From an uncultured Sphingomonas sp. (GTDB lineage Bacteria; Pseudomonadota; Alphaproteobacteria; Sphingomonadales; Sphingomonadaceae), in assembly GCA_913777325.1 (NCBI GenBank), contig CAJYSA010000001.1, positions 1 to 38,552 on the forward strand: 38,552 bases of DNA. The letters run 5' to 3'. Below, piece after piece: positions 30,561 to 38,552 of the stretch. The notes under the pieces are model-generated. The model saw only the letters and a list, made by a program, of their open reading frames with translations, was not told where the DNA came from and did no database searches. Each line of letters opens with the position of its first letter. Position 1 is the first letter of the stretch. The translations under genes were made by a program, and so were the position numbers.

Positions 30561-31157
30561 ATGATCGCGCATCTCAAGGGCATCCTGGCCTCGACCGGCA
30601 CCGACCATGCGGTGATCGACGTGCACGGGGTCGGCTATCTGGTCGGCGCATCGGCGCGGACGCTGGCCGCGATCGGCCCGGTCGGCGAAGCCGCCACCCT
30701 GTTCACCGATATGCTGGTCGCGGAGGATTTCATCCGCCTGGTGGGCTTCGCCAGCGCCGCCGAGCGCGACTGGTTCCGATTGCTGACTGGGGTGCAGGGG
30801 GTCGGCGCGCGCGTCGCGCTCGCGATCCTCTCCGCGCTGGAACCCGCCGACATCAGTCGCGCGGTGATGGCGCAGGACAAGGCGACGATCGCGCGCGCCA
30901 ACGGCGTCGGCCCGAAGCTGGCCGAGCGGATCGTGCGCGAGTTGAAGGACAAGGTGGGCGGCGTGGCGCTGGGGCCGGCAGCGGCGGCGCAGGTCGTGCC
31001 CGTGGGCGCGGGCGCCGACGCGGTGTCCGCGCTGCTCAATCTGGGCTTCCGCCCGGCGGAAGCCGCGAGCGCGGTGGCGGCGGCGGAAGAGGAACTGGGC
31101 GAGGTCGCGTCGCTGGACGCGCTGGTGCGGCTGGCGTTGCGCAAGGCGGCACGGTAG
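30561..31157 (+). CDS. ruvA: Holliday junction branch migration protein RuvA
   Basis: RuvA binds four-way junctions and loads RuvB to drive branch migration. The 198-residue protein has the OB-fold N domain ([13 protein letters not shown] to about 65), two helix-hairpin-helix motifs ([20 protein letters not shown] and [18 protein letters not shown]), and the flexible Ala-rich linker to domain III ([19 protein letters not shown]), which contacts RuvB. The start at 30561 gives the usual N terminus, but the ribosome site is weak. ruvB and ruvC are not beside it in this window: the next gene downstream is a helicase on the other strand. Confidence 0.95.
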   Translation: MIAHLKGILASTGTDHAVIDVHGVGYLVGASARTLAAIGPVGEAATLFTDMLVAEDFIRLVGFASAAERDWFRLLTGVQGVGARVALAILSALEPADISRAVMAQDKATIARANGVGPKLAERIVRELKDKVGGVALGPAAAAQVVPVGAGADAVSALLNLGFRPAEAASAVAAAEEELGEVASLDALVRLALRKAAR

Positions 31158-31247
31158 CGGCGCGCGCTTTCCGTCGCGGGCGACCACCGCGCACGAGCGT
31201 GGGACGTCACCCAGGCCCTAACCGGGGTTAAACCTGAACCGCTCGTG

Positions 31248-31296
31248 CTGAGCCTGTCGAAGCACGTGCCTGGAACACGCCCTTCGACAGGCTCAG
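31248..31296. repeat. Inverted repeat of the CTGAGCCTGTCGAAG family
   Basis: CTGAGCCTGTCGAAG (31248-31262) and its exact reverse complement (31282-31296) flank a 19-nt loop. This motif is a familiar interspersed repeat in sphingomonad genomes. It lies between the convergent ruvA and DEAD-box genes and may act as a shared transcription end. Confidence 0.75.
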
Positions 31297-31344
31297 GGCG
31301 AACGGACGGACAGCGCAACGGCAGTCGCTCACGCTGCTGTCGAC

Positions 31345-31367
31345 GGTCCCGGGTCAGGCTCGGGACC
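31345..31367. repeat. Short inverted repeat GGTCCCG/CGGGACC
   Basis: GGTCCCG (31345-31351) and CGGGACC (31361-31367) face each other over a 9-nt loop, 14 nt from the stop of the DEAD-box gene. It may be its terminator hairpin or another small interspersed repeat. Confidence 0.5.
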
Positions 31368-31380
31368 AGACCGGCAAACG

Positions 31381-32760
31381 TTACGCGCTGGCCGAAGCGC
31401 CGCCGCTGCGCCCACGGCCGCGTCCGCCACGGCTGCGACGGGCACCGCCGCCGCCAGCGCTGGCGTTGGCGTAGTTGCGTCCGCCCTGCGCCGAACCCGG
31501 GGTCGCGCGCGGCGCGTGGCTCGCCTTCGGGCGGGCCGGGCCGCGTTGCTGACGCGGGCGATCCTCGCGGGGCGCGGGATCGGCACCCATCGTCTTGACG
31601 CGCTGTGCCTTGAGCTGCTCGGCCTGCTTCATGAAATCCTCGGGCAGGTCGCTGACCGGGATCTTCTGGCGCGTGACCTTCTCGATATCCTTCAGGTACG
31701 GACGCTCGTCGTCCGCGCAGAAGGCGATCGCCTCGCCGCTGCGCCCGGCGCGCGCGGTGCGACCGATGCGGTGGACATATTGCTCGGGCACGTTGGGCAG
31801 CTCGAAGTTGAAGACGTGGCTGACCCCCGAGACGTCGATGCCGCGCGCGGCGATGTCGGTGGCGACCAGGATCGGCACCTCGCCCGACTTGAACAGCGCC
31901 AGCGCGCGCTCACGCTGCGGCTGGCTCTTGTTGCCATGGATCGCGCTGGCGGCAACGCCATTGCCCGCCAGCAGCTTCACGACGCGGTCCGCGCCGTGCT
32001 TCGTGCGGGTGAACACCAGCGCGCGGTCGACGGGCATGTCGCGCAACAGGATCGTCAGCAGCGCCTGCTTTTCCGACTGGTTGCAGAAGATCACCGACTG
32101 ATCGACGCGCTCCGCGGTGGTGGCGGCGGGCTTGATCGAGACGGTCGCCGGATCGATCAGGAACTGCGACGCCAGATCGCGGATCGCGACCGGCATCGTC
32201 GCCGAGAAGAACAGCGTCTGGCGCTTGCGCGGAACCATCCGCACGATCTTCTTGAGCGCGTGGATGAAGCCCAGGTCGAGCATCTGGTCGGCCTCGTCCA
32301 GCACCAGGATCTCGATCATCGACAGGTTGATATAGCCCTGCTCGACGCAATCGATCAGACGGCCCGGCGTCGCGACCAGGATGTCGACGCCGCGCGCGAC
32401 GTCGTTGCGGTTCTTGTTGATGCTGGTGCCGCCGAACACGGTCGCGACCGACATCTTGGAGAACTGGCCATAGGCGCGCGCCGATTCGGCGATCTGGCTG
32501 GCCAGCTCACGCGTGGGGGCGAGCACCAGCATGCGGCAGTGCGTCGGCAGGACGCGCTTGCCGGCCTCGTTCAGCCGCTGGATCGAGGGGAGGACGAACG
32601 CGGCGGTCTTGCCGGTGCCGGTCTGCGCGATGCCCAGCAGGTCGCGCCCTTCCAGCAGTTGCGGGATCGAGTCGCGCTGGATCGGGGTGGGTTCGGTATA
32701 GCCCTTGGCTTCGAGCGCGCGGACGAGCGGCTCGGCAAGGCCGAGATGAGCGAATGACAT
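31381..32760 (-). CDS. DEAD-box RNA helicase (RhlE-like)
   Basis: A 459-residue ATP-dependent RNA helicase. Motifs in order: Q-motif GYTEPTPIQ (Q28), motif I AQTGTGKT (45-52), PTREL (82-86), DEAD (155-158), SAT (186-188), then in the second RecA domain ALVFTRTKHGAD, VATDIAARGIDV and HRIGRTARAG. The last ~80 residues are Arg/Gly/Pro/Ala-rich and end in RG repeats (ARRSRGGRGRGRSGG), a disordered RNA-binding tail. Such helicases act in rRNA assembly, mRNA decay or cold adaptation. The ATG at 32760 has a rather distant AGGA. It is divergent from the hybrid kinase with 251 bp between the two starts. Confidence 0.93.
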   Translation of the reverse strand: MSFAHLGLAEPLVRALEAKGYTEPTPIQRDSIPQLLEGRDLLGIAQTGTGKTAAFVLPSIQRLNEAGKRVLPTHCRMLVLAPTRELASQIAESARAYGQFSKMSVATVFGGTSINKNRNDVARGVDILVATPGRLIDCVEQGYINLSMIEILVLDEADQMLDLGFIHALKKIVRMVPRKRQTLFFSATMPVAIRDLASQFLIDPATVSIKPAATTAERVDQSVIFCNQSEKQALLTILLRDMPVDRALVFTRTKHGADRVVKLLAGNGVAASAIHGNKSQPQRERALALFKSGEVPILVATDIAARGIDVSGVSHVFNFELPNVPEQYVHRIGRTARAGRSGEAIAFCADDERPYLKDIEKVTRQKIPVSDLPEDFMKQAEQLKAQRVKTMGADPAPREDRPRQQRGPARPKASHAPRATPGSAQGGRNYANASAGGGGARRSRGGRGRGRSGGASASA

Positions 32761-32966
32761 GGAATTTCAGTCCTATTGAACAGGCCCACCGCACACCGGA
32801 CAGGCGCACGGGTGGCGGGGAAGATCGACACCCCGCGTGACTTGGGAAGCCCGTGAAAAAACGACCGAGGCGGAGCCGGGACCAATGGTCCGATCACGCT
32901 GCCGACGCCTCGATGCCGTGCCACATGGCAAACTTGCTTATCGAAGTCAAGGTGACGCCGCTGTCG

Positions 32967-32995
32967 GGTTGCGCGCAACCGTCGATAAAGTATCG
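32967..32995. promoter_or_regulatory. Two adjacent palindromes before the hybrid kinase gene
   Basis: GGTTGCGCGCAACC (32967-32980) is a perfect 14-bp palindrome. CGATA-AAG-TATCG (32983-32995) follows directly. They lie 17-45 nt before the chosen kinase start and may be operator or core promoter sequence. No regulator can be named. Confidence 0.35.
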
Positions 32996-33011
32996 CGTTC
33001 GCATCACCGCC

Positions 33012-35135
33012 ATGACCCTGCCGCCTGCCAATTCCCCGCCCCACGACCCGTCGCGCCAGGCGCCGGACGCGCCGCCGCTGGGCCGCTGGGACTGGGATAT
33101 CCTCGCCGATCGCGTCACCTCCGACGCCGGATTCGCGCGATTGTACGGCGTCGATCCGGCCAAGGCCGCCGAAGGCGCGCCGATCGCCGAGTTCTTCGTC
33201 GGGATCGCGCCGCAGGATCTGCCGCGGGTCCGCGCGGCGATCGAGGCGTGCATCGCCGCCGGCACGTCGTTCGAGGAGGAATATCGCGTCGCCGGCCCCG
33301 GCGGGCGCTGGCGCTGGGTCGCGGCGCAGGGCCGCGTCGATCGCGACGAGCAGGGCCGCGCGACGCACCTGCCCGGGCTGAGCTTCGATATCGATTCGCG
33401 CAAACGCGCCGAACTGCGGCTGCAGGCGCTGGTCGAACTGGGCGACCGGCTGCGCGATCCGGGCGACGCGGGCGATCTGGCGCTGGCGGCGGCGCGGGTG
33501 CTGGGGCACGCGCTGGACGTCAGCCGCGCGGGCTATGGCACGGTCGACCCGGTGGCGGAGACGATCACCACCGAGCGCGCCTATTGCGCGGACGGGATCG
33601 CCGCGCTGCCCGCGGTGCTGCATTTCCGCGACTACGGCAGCTATATCGAGGATCTGAAGGCCGGGGTGACGGTGGCGATCGCCGACGTGCGCGAGGATGG
33701 GCGGACCCGCGCCACCGCCGACGGGCTTCGGCAGCTCTCGGCGATGTCGTTCATCAACATGCCGGTGACCGAGCAGGGCGGGTTCGTGGCGCTGCTGTAC
33801 CTCAACCACGCCGAGCCGCGACAATGGCTGGATGACGAGCTGGCGCTGGTGCGCGAGGTCGCGGAACGGACCCGCGACGCGGTGGAGCGGCGCCGCGCCG
33901 AAACCCGGCTGGCGGCGCTGAACACGCGGCTGGAACAGGAGGTGCAATCGCGCACCGCCGCGCTGATGGAGGCCGAGGCGCAGCTGCGGCAGGCGCACAA
34001 GATGGAGGCGGTCGGGCAGCTTACCGGTGGCCTGGCGCATGATTTCAACAATCTGCTGACCGGCATCTCGGGCGCGCTGGAGATGATGCAGGTGCGCGTG
34101 GCGCAGGGGCGGATCGGCGAACTGGACCGGTACGTCGCCGCCGCCCAGGGCGCGGCGCGGCGCGCGGCGGCGCTGACGCACCGGTTGCTCGCCTTCTCGC
34201 GCCGCCAGACGCTCGACCCGCGCCCCACCGACGTCAACCGGTTGGTGGCGGGGATGCAGGAGCTGATCCACCGCACGCTCGGCCCCGCGATCACGCTGGA
34301 GGTGGTGGGTGCCGCCGGGCTGTGGAACACGCTGGTCGATCCCAACCAGCTCGAAAACGCGCTGCTCAACCTGTGCATTAACGCGCGCGACGCGATGCCC
34401 GATGGCGGGCGCGTGACGATCGAGACCGCCAACAAATGGCTCGACGATCGCGCCGCGCACCCGCGCGACCTGCCGCCGGGGCAATATCTGTCGCTGTGCG
34501 TCACCGACACCGGCACGGGCATGACCCCCGAGGTGCAGGCGCGCGCGTTCGATCCCTTCTACACCACCAAGCCGATGGGCGAGGGCACCGGGCTGGGGCT
34601 GTCGATGATCTACGGCTTCGCGCGGCAATCGGGCGGGCAGGTACGGATCTACAGCGAGCAGGGCCAGGGCACGACGGTGTGCATCTACCTGCCGCGCCAC
34701 CACGGATCGGTGGTGGACGACGAAGAGGCGACGCTGCCGCTGGACCGCGCAATGCCGGTCGACGGGATGCCGACCGTGCTGGTGGTCGACGACGAGCCGA
34801 CCGTGCGGATGCTGGTGATCGAGGTGCTCGACGGGCTGGGCTATACCGTGCTGGAGGCGGGCGACGGGGCGTCGGCGGTGCGCATCCTCGACAGCGGTAT
34901 TCGCCCCGACCTGCTGGTTACCGACGTCGGGCTGCCGGGGCAGATGAACGGGCGGCAGGTGGCCGACGCCGCGCTGGCGCGCTTCGCGGACCTGCGCGTG
35001 CTGTTCATCACCGGCTATGCCGAGAATGCGGTGATCGGGAGCGGGCAGCTCGACCCGCATGTCGCGCTGTTGACCAAGCCGTTCACGATGGAAGGGCTGG
35101 CCGCCAAGGTTCGCGTGCTGCTGGCCGAGGCCTAG
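33012..35135 (+). CDS. PAS-GAF hybrid histidine kinase with receiver domain
   Basis: A 707-residue soluble hybrid sensor kinase. Order: PAS (about 22-130, GRWDWDILADRVTSDAGF to GGRWRWVAAQGRV), GAF (about 140-290), a coiled-coil linker (LNTRLEQEVQSRTAALMEAE), HisKA with phospho-acceptor H343 in GGLAHDFNNLL, HATPase with N box NLCINARDAMP and G boxes TDTGTGM and GEGTGLGLSM, and a receiver with acceptor D638 in LLVTDVGLPG and Lys in TKPFTM. It has no membrane segment, so it senses a cytosolic cue. No response-regulator gene is adjacent. The ATG at 33012 is preferred because the extra 53 upstream codons do not look like a domain and include the palindromes. Confidence 0.92.
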   Translation: MTLPPANSPPHDPSRQAPDAPPLGRWDWDILADRVTSDAGFARLYGVDPAKAAEGAPIAEFFVGIAPQDLPRVRAAIEACIAAGTSFEEEYRVAGPGGRWRWVAAQGRVDRDEQGRATHLPGLSFDIDSRKRAELRLQALVELGDRLRDPGDAGDLALAAARVLGHALDVSRAGYGTVDPVAETITTERAYCADGIAALPAVLHFRDYGSYIEDLKAGVTVAIADVREDGRTRATADGLRQLSAMSFINMPVTEQGGFVALLYLNHAEPRQWLDDELALVREVAERTRDAVERRRAETRLAALNTRLEQEVQSRTAALMEAEAQLRQAHKMEAVGQLTGGLAHDFNNLLTGISGALEMMQVRVAQGRIGELDRYVAAAQGAARRAAALTHRLLAFSRRQTLDPRPTDVNRLVAGMQELIHRTLGPAITLEVVGAAGLWNTLVDPNQLENALLNLCINARDAMPDGGRVTIETANKWLDDRAAHPRDLPPGQYLSLCVTDTGTGMTPEVQARAFDPFYTTKPMGEGTGLGLSMIYGFARQSGGQVRIYSEQGQGTTVCIYLPRHHGSVVDDEEATLPLDRAMPVDGMPTVLVVDDEPTVRMLVIEVLDGLGYTVLEAGDGASAVRILDSGIRPDLLVTDVGLPGQMNGRQVADAALARFADLRVLFITGYAENAVIGSGQLDPHVALLTKPFTMEGLAAKVRVLLAEA

Positions 35136-36478
35136 TTCCCCAACGCATCGACCTCGCGCAGGAAGGTGGCGATGCGGGTGTCGACGGCGGCGGCGATCGT
35201 GGCGAGCCGTTCGGCGAGCGCGCGCATCGCGCCGGCGTCGCCCCCCGCCTCGTGCGCGCGTCCCAGCACGTCGCTGACGCTGGCATCGATCTGCGTCGCG
35301 GCGATGCTGGCGGCATCGACATTGGCGCTGATCTCGCGCCCCGCCACCCCCTGTTCCCTCACCGCCACGATGATGCTGGCGGACAAATGCTCGATCGCCT
35401 CGACCGTGCGCGCGATGCCGGCATGACCGTCGGAGACCGAGGCGATCGCGGTACGGATCCGCGCGACATGATCGGCGATCGCGCCCGCCGCGCCGCGCGT
35501 ACGCGTAGCGAGCGTCTTCACCTCGCCCGCCACGGCGCTGAAGCCGGAGGCCGCCGCGCCGGCGCGCGCGCTTTCGATCGCCGCGTTCAGCGCCAGCATG
35601 CCGGTCTGCTGCGCGACGGTGTCGATCGCGGCGCTGACGGTCGCGATCGCATCCGCCGCCTCGGCCAGCGCGCCGATCTGCTCCGCCCCCGAGCGGGTAC
35701 GCGCCACCGCCTCGCGGGTCGCGGCCTCGGCGGCGTGCATCCGTTGCTCGACCGCGTCGAGCGTGCCCGTGAAGGTATGCGCGCCCGCCGCGATCCGCAG
35801 CAGGTTCGCCGCCGCCTCCCCCGCCGCGTCGGCGACGTCGCCGGTGCGCGCATCGATCGTGGCCGCCCGGTCGGCGATCCGTCGCGACGCGGTGCCGACC
35901 GCACGCGACACTTCCCCCAGCCCATCGGCGATATCCTGCCCTTCGGCGCGGAAGCGCAGCGCGGCGGCCTCGATCCGTTGTGCGCGGGCTTGCTCGACCG
36001 CATGGGCACGCCCGGCCTGTTCGGCGACGATCCGCAGCAAGGTGGGCTGGTCGACGATCCCGGCGAAGCGCCCGTGCCGCGTCAGGATCAATCCCTCCGC
36101 GTCGTGGGTGCCCCGCCACACCGCCAGCGCGTCGATCGCGGAGGTGCCGAGCTCGACCGTCGCGCAGGGCAGCATCCGATCCGCCACCCCCATCGACAGC
36201 CCCCGGTTGCTGAGCAGCGCGTGGCCGAACGGGTTCAACAGCAGCGGGCGCATGTCGCGCTCCAGCAGCGTGCCGCATGGCCGTTCCTGCGCATCGACGA
36301 TCGCGATCATCCGCACCGTCGGCGCGGCGCGCAGCAGCGTGACCGCGTCGAGCAGCGCGGCATCCTCGCGCAGCCGGCTGGCATCGGTGGCCCATCCGGC
36401 GGTCACCACCTCGCCCCATTGCGCGAGCGCGGCGCGCGGCGGCGGCAGGGCATGAAGGGCGTGCGGAACCGTCATCAT
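35132..36478 (-). CDS. Soluble methyl-accepting chemotaxis-like transducer with CBS-like N-terminal region
   Basis: A 448-residue protein without membrane segments. The C-terminal half is a MCP signalling coiled coil; its tip is LALNAAIESARAGAAASGFSAVAGEV followed by KTLATRTRGAAGAIADHV (about residues 297-340). The first ~190 residues carry two weakly similar units (MIAIVDAQERPCGTLLERD, then EGLILTRHGRFAGIVDQPTL) that look like a degenerate CBS pair. No cheA, cheW or flagellar gene is in the window, so its pathway is unknown. The stop overlaps that of the hybrid kinase. ATG 36478 or the next codon (ATG 36475) is the start; the longer open frame upstream is not supported. Confidence 0.82.
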   Translation of the reverse strand: MMTVPHALHALPPPRAALAQWGEVVTAGWATDASRLREDAALLDAVTLLRAAPTVRMIAIVDAQERPCGTLLERDMRPLLLNPFGHALLSNRGLSMGVADRMLPCATVELGTSAIDALAVWRGTHDAEGLILTRHGRFAGIVDQPTLLRIVAEQAGRAHAVEQARAQRIEAAALRFRAEGQDIADGLGEVSRAVGTASRRIADRAATIDARTGDVADAAGEAAANLLRIAAGAHTFTGTLDAVEQRMHAAEAATREAVARTRSGAEQIGALAEAADAIATVSAAIDTVAQQTGMLALNAAIESARAGAAASGFSAVAGEVKTLATRTRGAAGAIADHVARIRTAIASVSDGHAGIARTVEAIEHLSASIIVAVREQGVAGREISANVDAASIAATQIDASVSDVLGRAHEAGGDAGAMRALAERLATIAAAVDTRIATFLREVDALGN

Positions 36479-36502
36479 GGCCCCGACGACTAGGGCCGCA
36501 TC

Positions 36503-36519
36503 GTAAAGGGCGGCTTTAC
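36503..36519. promoter_or_regulatory. Palindrome between the MCP-like and catalase genes
   Basis: GTAAAG (36503-36508) and CTTTAC (36514-36519) form a perfect inverted repeat with a GGCGG centre. It lies 25 nt before the MCP-like start and 114 nt before the catalase start on the other strand. Possibly an operator for one or both; the protein that binds it is unknown. Confidence 0.4.
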
Positions 36520-36632
36520 CGGGCGTGACACTATCGTGAAACGCGCTTTTTCCTGCGGAACCGTAGCATCGCCCCATCCTTTCAGCGTGGGGTCGCGCGC
36601 TCGATGCGCGTGGCGGCGAGCGAGGACAGTTC

Positions 36633-38552
36633 ATGACCGACACGACGATCCGCCCGGCGGGCAACGGCGGCGAAACGCATCAGACCACCGATGCCGATCA
36701 TCCGGTGCTGACCACCAATCACGGCATTCCCGTGTCGGACAACCAGAACCAGCTGAAGGTCGGGCCGCGCGGCCCGGTGCTGCTGGAGGACGAAGTCTAT
36801 CGCGAGAAGATGAACCATTTCGACCATGAGCGCATTCCGGAGCGGATCGTCCATGCGCGCGGATCGGCCGCGCACGGTTACTTCGAATGCACCGATCCGC
36901 TCGCCGACATCACGCGCGCCGACCTGTTCCAGAAGAAGGGGCAGCGCACCGAGGTGTTCGTGCGCTTCTCGACGGTGGCGGGCGGCGCCGGATCGGTCGA
37001 CACGCCGCGCGACGTGCGCGGCTTCGCGGTGAAATTCTACACGCGCGAAGGCAATTGGGATCTGGTCGGCAACAACATCCCCGTCTTCTTCATCCAGGAC
37101 GCGATGAAGTTCCCGGACCTGATCCACGCCGCGAAGATGGAGGCGGATCGCGGCTACCCGCAGGCGGCGACCGCGCACGACACCTTCTGGGACTTCATCA
37201 GCCTGATTCCCGAGGCGACCCACATGATCATGTGGGCGATGTCGGACCGCACGCTGCCGCGCAGCTTCGCGACGATGGAGGGGTTCGGCATCCACACCTT
37301 CCGCTTCGTGAATGCGGAGGGGAAGAGCACCTTCGTCAAGTTCCACTGGAAGCCGCGCGCGGGGCTCGCCTCGACGATCTGGGACGAGACGGTGAAGATC
37401 GCGGGCGCGGATCCCGATTTCCAGCGCCGCGACCTGTTCGAGCGGATCGACCGCGGCGACTTCCCGGAATGGGAGCTGGGCGTGCAGCTGTTCGACGAGG
37501 ACTTCGCCAACAGCCAGCCCTATGACGTGCTCGACGCGACGAAGATCATCCCCGAGGAGGTGCTGCCGGTCCGCATCGTCGGGCGGATGGTGCTCGACCG
37601 CTATCCCGATAATTTCTTCGCCGAAACCGAACAGGCCGCATTCGTACCGAGCCATGTCGTGCCGGGCATCGGTTTCAGCAACGATCCGCTGCTTCAGGGG
37701 CGCCTGTTCAGCTATACCGACACGCAGCTGTCGCGGCTGGGCTCGGTCAACTTCCACCAGCTGCCGATCAACAGTGCGAAGGGCCGCGCGGCGGCGGCGG
37801 GCTGCCCGTTCATGAACCAGCAGCGCGACGGGCACATGCAGATGGCGGTGCCTAAGGGCCGCGCCAACTACGAGCCCAACAGCCTGGCACGGGCGGGCGA
37901 GGAAGCCGGTGCGCGCGAGGATCCGGATGGCGGCTACAAGACCTTCCCGTCGGAGGAACAGGGCCAGAAGCTGCGCATCCGCCCGGAGAGCTTCGCCGAC
38001 CATTACAGCCAGGCGCGCCTGTTCTTCCGGTCGATGGACCCGGCCGAACAGGCGCACATCGCCTCTGCCTTGGTATTCGAGCTCAGCAAGGTCAGCCTGG
38101 AGCATATCCGCATCGCGATGATGGCCAATCTGCGCAACGTCGACGAGGATCTGGCGCAACGCGTCGCCGATGGCCTCGCGATGGACCTGCCGCCTGCGTC
38201 GAAGACCGCCGCGCCGGTGCTCGACATGGCCCCCTCGCCCGCGCTGCGGATCATCCGCGGTCCGCTCGAAAAGCACACGCTGGAGGGGCGCACGGTCGGC
38301 ATCCTGATCGCGGACGGCACCGACGCCGACGAACTGGAGGCGGTGCGGGATGCGGTGAAGGCGGCCGGCGGCAGACCGATGACGATCGCGCCGAAGATCG
38401 GCAAGGTGCCGCTGTCCGACGGCAGCGCGATCCCCGCCGATGCGCAGCTGTTCGGCCAGCCGTCCGTGACGGTCGATGCCTGCGCGGTGATCCTGTCGGA
38501 GGCGGCCTGCTCGAAGCTCGTCAAGGAAGGGGCGGCGGTCCAATGGGTGATG
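36633..38552 (+). CDS. katE: Large-subunit haem catalase (HPII/KatE type), 3' end cut by the window
   Basis: The 640 visible codons cover the catalase core and the start of the C-terminal flavodoxin/DJ-1-like domain of large-subunit (clade 2) catalases. Catalytic H74 is in [12 protein letters not shown], the distal Asn N147 in [13 protein letters not shown], and the proximal haem Tyr Y361 in [15 protein letters not shown]. The C-terminal domain starts near [20 protein letters not shown]. The position equivalent to E. coli HPII His392, which is covalently bound to the haem Tyr, is Val338. The ATG at 36633 has GAGGA 6 nt upstream. It breaks down hydrogen peroxide in the cytosol and is often part of the general stress response. 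Confidence 0.96.
   Translation, partial: MTDTTIRPAGNGGETHQTTDADHPVLTTNHGIPVSDNQNQLKVGPRGPVLLEDEVYREKMNHFDHERIPERIVHARGSAAHGYFECTDPLADITRADLFQKKGQRTEVFVRFSTVAGGAGSVDTPRDVRGFAVKFYTREGNWDLVGNNIPVFFIQDAMKFPDLIHAAKMEADRGYPQAATAHDTFWDFISLIPEATHMIMWAMSDRTLPRSFATMEGFGIHTFRFVNAEGKSTFVKFHWKPRAGLASTIWDETVKIAGADPDFQRRDLFERIDRGDFPEWELGVQLFDEDFANSQPYDVLDATKIIPEEVLPVRIVGRMVLDRYPDNFFAETEQAAFVPSHVVPGIGFSNDPLLQGRLFSYTDTQLSRLGSVNFHQLPINSAKGRAAAAGCPFMNQQRDGHMQMAVPKGRANYEPNSLARAGEEAGAREDPDGGYKTFPSEEQGQKLRIRPESFADHYSQARLFFRSMDPAEQAHIASALVFELSKVSLEHIRIAMMANLRNVDEDLAQRVADGLAMDLPPASKTAAPVLDMAPSPALRIIRGPLEKHTLEGRTVGILIADGTDADELEAVRDAVKAAGGRPMTIAPKIGKVPLSDGSAIPADAQLFGQPSVTVDACAVILSEAACSKLVKEGAAVQWVM

Noticed and set aside
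29153-30601. 482-codon minus-strand frame opposite metK
   Set aside because: Its 5' part reads through the REP element and the rest is antisense to a highly conserved gene.
32571-36419. 1282-codon minus-strand open frame across the hybrid kinase and the MCP-like gene
   Set aside because: It lies antisense to the kinase and out of frame with the MCP gene, has biased composition (Arg, His, Gln, Gly) and no recognisable domain.
36557-36582. EcfG-type stress promoter for katE (GGAAC with a -10 16-17 nt downstream)
   Set aside because: The -35-like GGAAC is present but the -10 reads CCTT or CTTT rather than CGTT, so it is too weak to list as a feature.
36582-38543. 653-codon minus-strand frame opposite katE
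   Set aside because: Antisense shadow of a catalase with all active-site residues present.

Overview
The window looks like a piece of chromosome from a sphingomonad (Sphingomonadales, Alphaproteobacteria). The DNA is very GC-rich. The gene block nfuA / tsaB / rimI / fur / plsC / miaB / phoH / ybeY / corC is typical of Alphaproteobacteria. The Fur protein lacks the Cys-x2-Cys pair, as alphaproteobacterial Fur/Mur proteins do. The spacers carry inverted-repeat elements of kinds I associate with sphingomonad genomes. No rRNA, tRNA, CRISPR array, transposase or phage gene was seen.

Layout. (1) 1-1074: the 5' part of an M24-type peptidase gene (minus strand, cut by the window edge) and a small PilZ protein (plus strand). 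(2) 1056-12949: a glycogen locus on the minus strand, read as yihY-like gene, glgP, glgB, then glgC, glgA, pgm, glgX. Most junctions are 4-nt GTGA or ATGA overlaps. A 264-bp gap between glgB and glgC holds a likely 39-residue membrane protein on the opposite strand. (3) 13032-14360: a PQQ-type sugar dehydrogenase. (4) 14455-23866: a long minus-strand run for housekeeping RNA and translation functions (nfuA, nitroreductase, tsaB, rimI, fur, plsC, cytochrome c lipoprotein, miaB, phoH, ybeY, corC), with a VapBC-type toxin-antitoxin pair set between phoH and ybeY. An aspartyl-hydroxylase-like gene lies at its upstream end. (5) 24019-31157: mainly plus strand, with a large M16 peptidase, a small PHA-granule-type protein (minus), lnt, metK and ruvA. 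(6) 31381-38552: a DEAD-box helicase, a PAS-GAF hybrid histidine kinase, a soluble MCP-like transducer and a large-subunit catalase cut by the right edge.

How the genes work together. GlgC makes ADP-glucose, GlgA elongates, GlgB branches, GlgP and GlgX degrade, and Pgm links glucose-1-P to glucose-6-P, so the locus is a complete glycogen synthesis and breakdown set. The miaB-phoH-ybeY-corC block concerns tRNA modification, rRNA maturation and envelope/ion functions. In many Alphaproteobacteria lnt and metK follow corC directly; here they lie about 12 kb away on the other strand, which suggests a rearrangement.

The points most worth a second look are the VapBC pair wired into the phoH-ybeY operon, an AspH-like protein that seems to have lost an iron-ligand histidine, a catalase with valine where E. 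coli HPII has the cross-linking histidine, a 24-bp palindrome just before metK, and the small membrane ORF inside the glycogen locus. I did not find a clearly new multi-gene system. Everything here comes from reading the sequence; no database search was run.
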